A stretch of DNA of 38,668 nucleotides from Arcobacter sp. (lineage in GTDB: Bacteria > Campylobacterota > Campylobacteria > Campylobacterales > Arcobacteraceae), in NCBI GenBank assembly GCA_002733685.1, contig NVWN01000006.1:40078-78745 (forward strand), read 5' to 3'. Positions 35,301-38,668 of this stretch are shown here, piece by piece. The notes under the pieces are model-generated. The model had not been told where the DNA came from, searched no databases, and saw only the letters and a program-made list of their open reading frames with translations. A program made the position numbers and the translations under genes. How positions within the stretch are numbered: the first letter of the stretch is position 1; every line of letters begins with the position of its first letter.

Positions 35301-35753
35301 TTAATAATTTCTCCTCTTTCCTTTTTTTAATTCGAGCCATTCTTCTTCTATATTTTTTCTCATTAAAGATAACATGGATAATAAATGATTTTTATCTTTT
35401 TGACTTAATTCTTTTAAAGACATAGAACTGGTATATTCTTCTTCTTTTTTTAAAAAAGAATAAATTTCTTCTGTTTTTTTAGTACAAAAAAGTTTAAATT
35501 CTTTTTTATTTTCTTCGCTTTTAGTTTTTTTGATATAACCCATTTCAATGAGTTTTTTAATTGCTTTTGAAGTAGTGGTTCTATCTACTTTTAATAAATA
35601 AGCAAGTTTTTCTTGAATGATTCCTGGGTTCTCATAAACTCTAACTAAATATAAATATTGACTTTTTGCAAGATTTATATCTTTAAATTCAATATCGCTA
35701 ATGGTGGATAAACATCTTGCAATCATTCCAATTTCTCTTAAAACTTCTTTCAC
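35301..35753 (-). CDS. MarR-family transcriptional regulator
   Basis: A 150-residue winged-helix regulator. The recognition helices are at about residues 45-80 (IIQEKLAYLLKVDRTTTSKA), followed by IKKLIEMGYIKKTKSEENKK and the wing EFKLFCTKKTEE. N- and C-terminal helices would make the dimer interface. MarR proteins repress nearby genes and release on binding phenolic or oxidant ligands; the ligand is unknown. The start is GTG with AAGGA seven nt upstream. The GNAT gene follows with no gap, so the pair forms an operon and the GNAT is the likely target. Confidence 0.92.
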   Translation of the reverse strand: MKEVLREIGMIARCLSTISDIEFKDINLAKSQYLYLVRVYENPGIIQEKLAYLLKVDRTTTSKAIKKLIEMGYIKKTKSEENKKEFKLFCTKKTEEIYSFLKKEEEYTSSMSLKELSQKDKNHLLSMLSLMRKNIEEEWLELKKGKRRNY

Positions 35754-36000
35754 TTATGCATCCTTTGTTTTAATACCTCTAATCAAAGAGTACATGAAAT
35801 AATAAACTTTTATATAGTGTATGAACTCTGGGTATATCTTAGCCATTTTTTGTTGAATTTTCTATAATTTTTGTTGAAAATTCAATAAAAAAATGAAATA
35901 ACTTTTCTTTTTAATATACAAATTGTTTTTAGTATTCTTTTCTTATACAGTAAAAATATATTCTAGAGAAAAAGAGGAGATAAGAGATAGTAAGGTTATT

Positions 36001-37596
36001 TTAGGAAAGAGGAAGTGTAATAGTAAATAAAGCTCCTGTGTAGTTTTTATCCTCATAGGTATAACTTTCATTCACAACAGTGATATTTCCTTGTAATTTA
36101 TTTTCAATGACTTCTTGGGTCATATATAAACCAATTCCAATGCCATCTTTTTCACCTTTGGTTGTAAAGTATGCTTCAAAAACTCTGTTTAATACTTCTT
36201 TTTTAATTCCTTTTGCATTGTCTTTAATTTTAATTATGATTTTCTTTTCTTTTTTAATAACATCTACAAAAATGAATCTTTTTCCTTTTATTTCACGTAA
36301 AGCATCAATAGCATTGTTTAATAAATTAATCAGTGCTTGTATAAGCTCATTTTCATAAGAATTCATTCTAATATCATCAATATTTTGAATCACTGTAATA
36401 TCTTTTTTATCGTATTTAAAAGAAGTTATATTAAATACTTTTAAAAAAACATCTTTAAAAGAAAAAGAACTTTTTTTCTTTGTTGGCTTTAAAAAATCAC
36501 TGAAATCATCAATAGTTTTAGACATATACGAAAGTTGTATTTTGCAATTATCGACATTTTCTTCTATTTCTTTATGATTTAAATTAAGACAATTGTCTCT
36601 TAAATAATGAATTAATAAAGAAACATTATTTAAAGGCTGTCTCCATTGATGGGCAATATTCCCAATCATTTCACCCATGGCCGATTTTTTTGATTGTTGG
36701 GATAAAATGATATTTTTTCTATGAATTTCATCATTGGCTATTTCAACTTCTTTTTTATTTGTAATATCTTCACAAAGACAAAGATAATACAAAAACACAT
36801 TTTTATCATCAAATTTTGCACTTATTTTCCATTTTATATAAAAAACACTGGCATCTTTTCTTATGTTTTCTTGCTCGAAAATAAAAGTATTCTTCTCTTT
36901 ATCTATGGTTTTGATTTTTTTATAAAAACCTTCTTCTTGATCTTTCTTTTTTAGAATTTGAAAAATATCTTTTTTTAATTCTTCTTGCTTCAAAGCAGCC
37001 AAAATACAGAAACATTTACTAACAGCTATTATTTCTCTTTCTTCATTGATTTGACAAGAAAGTACATTTTCATCAAAATTTGATAAAAGGTTTGCTAGGC
37101 GTAAATTTAATTTTGATATTTTTTCATTTTTTTCATCTAAGGCTTTTAAATTTTCATACGATCTAATTGCAGTTAAAACAGAGGTACGTAAACTAAGTGT
37201 ATTAAAGTTTGTTTTTTCTTTATAATCATTGATGCCATAATTATGAAGAACCTCCATTTGCGCTAATTTTCCTGCAACTCCTGTACGTAAAATAACTTGT
37301 GTAAAATCATTTTTAAGCTCTTCTCTTAAATACTTAACAACCAATAAACCCGCATCATCACTTTCCATTACTACATCTAATAAAATAAGTACGATATCTT
37401 TAGTATCTGCTAATATTTTTTTAGCTTCTTTTCCAGAGTAAGCATTAAGGATTTCTAAGTTTTTATTTTTATAAGTAAAATTATTCAAAACAATTTTACT
37501 TAAGGAATGAATGTCTTTTTCATCATCAACCAATAAAATTTTATATGTTTTTTTTAATACAGTAGTAGCAGAAGATTTTTTATCAAAAAAGACCAT
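36001..37596 (-). CDS. Receiver plus PAS-like plus histidine-kinase hybrid protein
   Basis: The 531-residue protein starts with a receiver domain: ILLVDDEKDIHSLS gives the acidic pair (24-25), and VLILLDVVMESDDAGLL gives the phosphoacceptor D74. After a coiled linker, residues about 170-280 look PAS-like (CQINEEREIIAVSKCFCILA, then IKWKISAKFDDKNVFLYYLC). The phosphoacceptor His is in GNIAHQWRQPLNNV (H316), followed by N, G1 (IKDNAKGIKKEVL) and G2 (DGIGIGLYMTQEV) boxes, all intact. A receiver in front of a kinase means it takes input from another kinase or relays a chain. AAAAAGGATAAAC precedes ATG. It stands alone. Confidence 0.92.
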   Translation of the reverse strand: MVFFDKKSSATTVLKKTYKILLVDDEKDIHSLSKIVLNNFTYKNKNLEILNAYSGKEAKKILADTKDIVLILLDVVMESDDAGLLVVKYLREELKNDFTQVILRTGVAGKLAQMEVLHNYGINDYKEKTNFNTLSLRTSVLTAIRSYENLKALDEKNEKISKLNLRLANLLSNFDENVLSCQINEEREIIAVSKCFCILAALKQEELKKDIFQILKKKDQEEGFYKKIKTIDKEKNTFIFEQENIRKDASVFYIKWKISAKFDDKNVFLYYLCLCEDITNKKEVEIANDEIHRKNIILSQQSKKSAMGEMIGNIAHQWRQPLNNVSLLIHYLRDNCLNLNHKEIEENVDNCKIQLSYMSKTIDDFSDFLKPTKKKSSFSFKDVFLKVFNITSFKYDKKDITVIQNIDDIRMNSYENELIQALINLLNNAIDALREIKGKRFIFVDVIKKEKKIIIKIKDNAKGIKKEVLNRVFEAYFTTKGEKDGIGIGLYMTQEVIENKLQGNITVVNESYTYEDKNYTGALFTITLPLS

Positions 37597-37746
37597 GTTT
37601 ATCCTTTTTAAGTTTACACTAGTTTTTTTGGAACAGTTAGAATTAAATGTATATTAATACTACTATTATAGCTATTTAAAAACTAATTTACACCTAATTT
37701 ATAAAAATTTACTTGAAATTGAAAGAAAAAGAGATTATTTTAAATA

Positions 37747-37834
37747 TGGCAGACGGTAGGGGATTTGAACCCCTGGTTCCGTGAAGAACACTAACTTTCC
37801 AAGCTAGCGGATTAAACCGCTCTCCCAACCGTCT
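37747..37834 (-). tRNA. tRNA-Ser(GGA)
   Basis: Read on the minus strand: acceptor arms AGACGGT and ACCGTCT pair fully, followed by the discriminator G and an encoded CCA. The anticodon stem CTAGC/GTTAG encloses TTGGAAA, giving anticodon GGA. A long variable arm (GTTC...GGAAC) marks a type II tRNA, as expected for Ser. The T-arm (GGGG TTCAAAT CCCC) is intact. It reads serine UCC/UCU codons. Confidence 0.93.
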
Positions 37835-37967
37835 TTAAGTTTATTCTACAAAAGATGTAAAATAATTTTGCGTGTAGAGTTTTATCAAGTTTTTACTTTA
37901 GCTTGGATTAGTTTGGGCCTATTTATACTTTTAATTTTTGAATTTGGAACTTAGCGTACAGGCTTAA

Positions 37968-38324
37968 TCATTTTTTTGCTTTTACACATTGATAATAATA
38001 TTGATAAGCCCCTCTTCCTTTTTTAGGAACAAGGCCAAGACCCAAGTTTATATCCAATAAAAGCATTGTTTTTTCATTTGAATAAGAAATCAATTCATTC
38101 TTTTTCATTTTAAATTCATAAATTTCATCTGCACTGGAATAAAGTTTGTTTTTATTCAACATTATCTTTAAAGGTTTTTTAATTGCTTCATCATAAGTAA
38201 GCGTAATTCTTTTTCCTTGTATAATATTGTAAGTATTTAAGCAGACATACTTAATATTTTGTTCAAAAACTTTTGAAGCTAAGAGCCCTGTACTTAATAA
38301 TACAAAAAACAATAAATATTTCAT
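37968..38324 (-). CDS. Small periplasmic protein, unknown
   Basis: The 118 residues begin with a signal peptide (KYLLFFVLLSTGLLAS, cleavage near residue 17). The mature part is beta-rich (YVCLNTYNIIQGKRITLTYD, then YEFKMKKNELISYSNEKTML) with two Cys (near residues 28 and 113) that could pair. I do not recognise the family. The ATG overlaps the stop of the M48 gene (TAATG), so the two are co-translated and may work together in the periplasm. A role in envelope protein handling is inferred from the partner only. Confidence 0.65.
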   Translation of the reverse strand: MKYLLFFVLLSTGLLASKVFEQNIKYVCLNTYNIIQGKRITLTYDEAIKKPLKIMLNKNKLYSSADEIYEFKMKKNELISYSNEKTMLLLDINLGLGLVPKKGRGAYQYYYQCVKAKK

Positions 38325-38668
38325 TATTGTTTCTTCTCAATCTTAGTAATCACATCATTAATCTTTTTGATTCTGGTACTTGAACTGGGATGCGTTGAGA
38401 AAAATTCATTTTTTTCTTTTTTGCCAAGGCTCATATTTTGCCAAAACTTAAGAGCTTCTTTTGTATCATAACCTGCTTTGTCCATTAAATAAATACCTAT
38501 TTCATCGGCTTCACTTTCTTGCATTCTTCCATAAGGCAACATAACACCAAATTGGCTTCCAATACCGTAAGCTTGATTAAAAGTATTCGTATATTCAGGA
38601 GCTTGTGATGCTACTACAACATTTCCAATAACTAACAAACCTTTTTGCAGCATTGAAGAAGTCATACG
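38324..38668 (-). CDS. M48-family metallopeptidase, C-terminal part
   Basis: The frame is open to the window edge, so only the last 114 residues are visible. GRMQESEADEIGIYLMDKAG contains the glutamate that is the third zinc ligand in M48 peptidases, and FFSTHPSSSTRIKKIND is the family's closing motif. The HExxH site lies outside. The layout fits a periplasmic BepA/YfgC-like or Oma1-like peptidase that degrades misfolded envelope proteins. The following gene overlaps its stop by one base. Confidence 0.88.
   Translation of the reverse strand, partial: RMTSSMLQKGLLVIGNVVVASQAPEYTNTFNQAYGIGSQFGVMLPYGRMQESEADEIGIYLMDKAGYDTKEALKFWQNMSLGKKEKNEFFSTHPSSSTRIKKINDVITKIEKKQ

Noticed and set aside
1-38668. 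CRISPR arrays, IS transposases and prophage genes
   Set aside because: No evenly spaced repeat-spacer series, transposase or phage structural gene was seen.

Overview
The window is very AT-rich and reads as chromosome of an Arcobacter-like member of the Campylobacterota. The basis is inference from style: many small chemotaxis and two-component genes, IAHQWRQPL-type histidine kinase boxes, AAGGA ribosome sites, lone MarR/GNAT and DoxX genes, and AT-rich intergenic DNA. No rRNA is present. One tRNA-Ser(GGA) is seen. Both ends cut a gene: a Gfo/Idh/MocA oxidoreductase on the left and an M48 metallopeptidase on the right.

Positions 1-9235 hold the oxidoreductase tail, a dCache chemoreceptor, two poorly characterised small genes (one a membrane-anchored Mrr-like fold with an altered catalytic Lys), a stand-alone WYL protein, a GAF histidine kinase, a flavin reductase/DUF1330 pair and SelO. 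Positions 9236-18020 hold a second dCache chemoreceptor, an NTF2-like protein, an oxidoreductase-AraC-DoxX redox-stress locus, an amino-acid ABC permease plus binding lipoprotein (no ATPase here), and a split Aer-like pair: an FAD-type PAS protein and a soluble chemoreceptor. At the redox-stress locus, two promoters carry the same 20-bp element, each exactly 17 nt from a -10 box. This points to one AraC-controlled regulon and to an ATT start codon for the oxidoreductase.

Positions 18235-31555 are the accessory part. They hold a DUF2779 protein (Cas4-like nuclease fused to a DEDD exonuclease), an ADP-ribosylglycohydrolase, two copies of a long intergenic repeat around a periplasmic binding protein and a zinc-binding protein, then a defence-like island on the minus strand. 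The island has a helical HEPN-like protein, a 63-codon remnant of a UvrD-type helicase, three small unknown genes, and a tight four-gene operon: MBL-fold protein, trypsin-like protease, small wHTH-like protein and Rad50-like zinc-hook ATPase. The operon matches the ABC-three-component (ABC-3C) class of predicted conflict systems and is the most interesting system in the window. Several island genes end on the same short motif (around GGTGCCTGTCCCC), so the island looks assembled from modules.

Positions 31634-38668 return to housekeeping and signalling: a secreted Cys-rich, propeller-like protein, a second GAF histidine kinase, a MarR/GNAT pair, a receiver-plus-kinase hybrid, tRNA-Ser, a small periplasmic protein and the M48 peptidase end.
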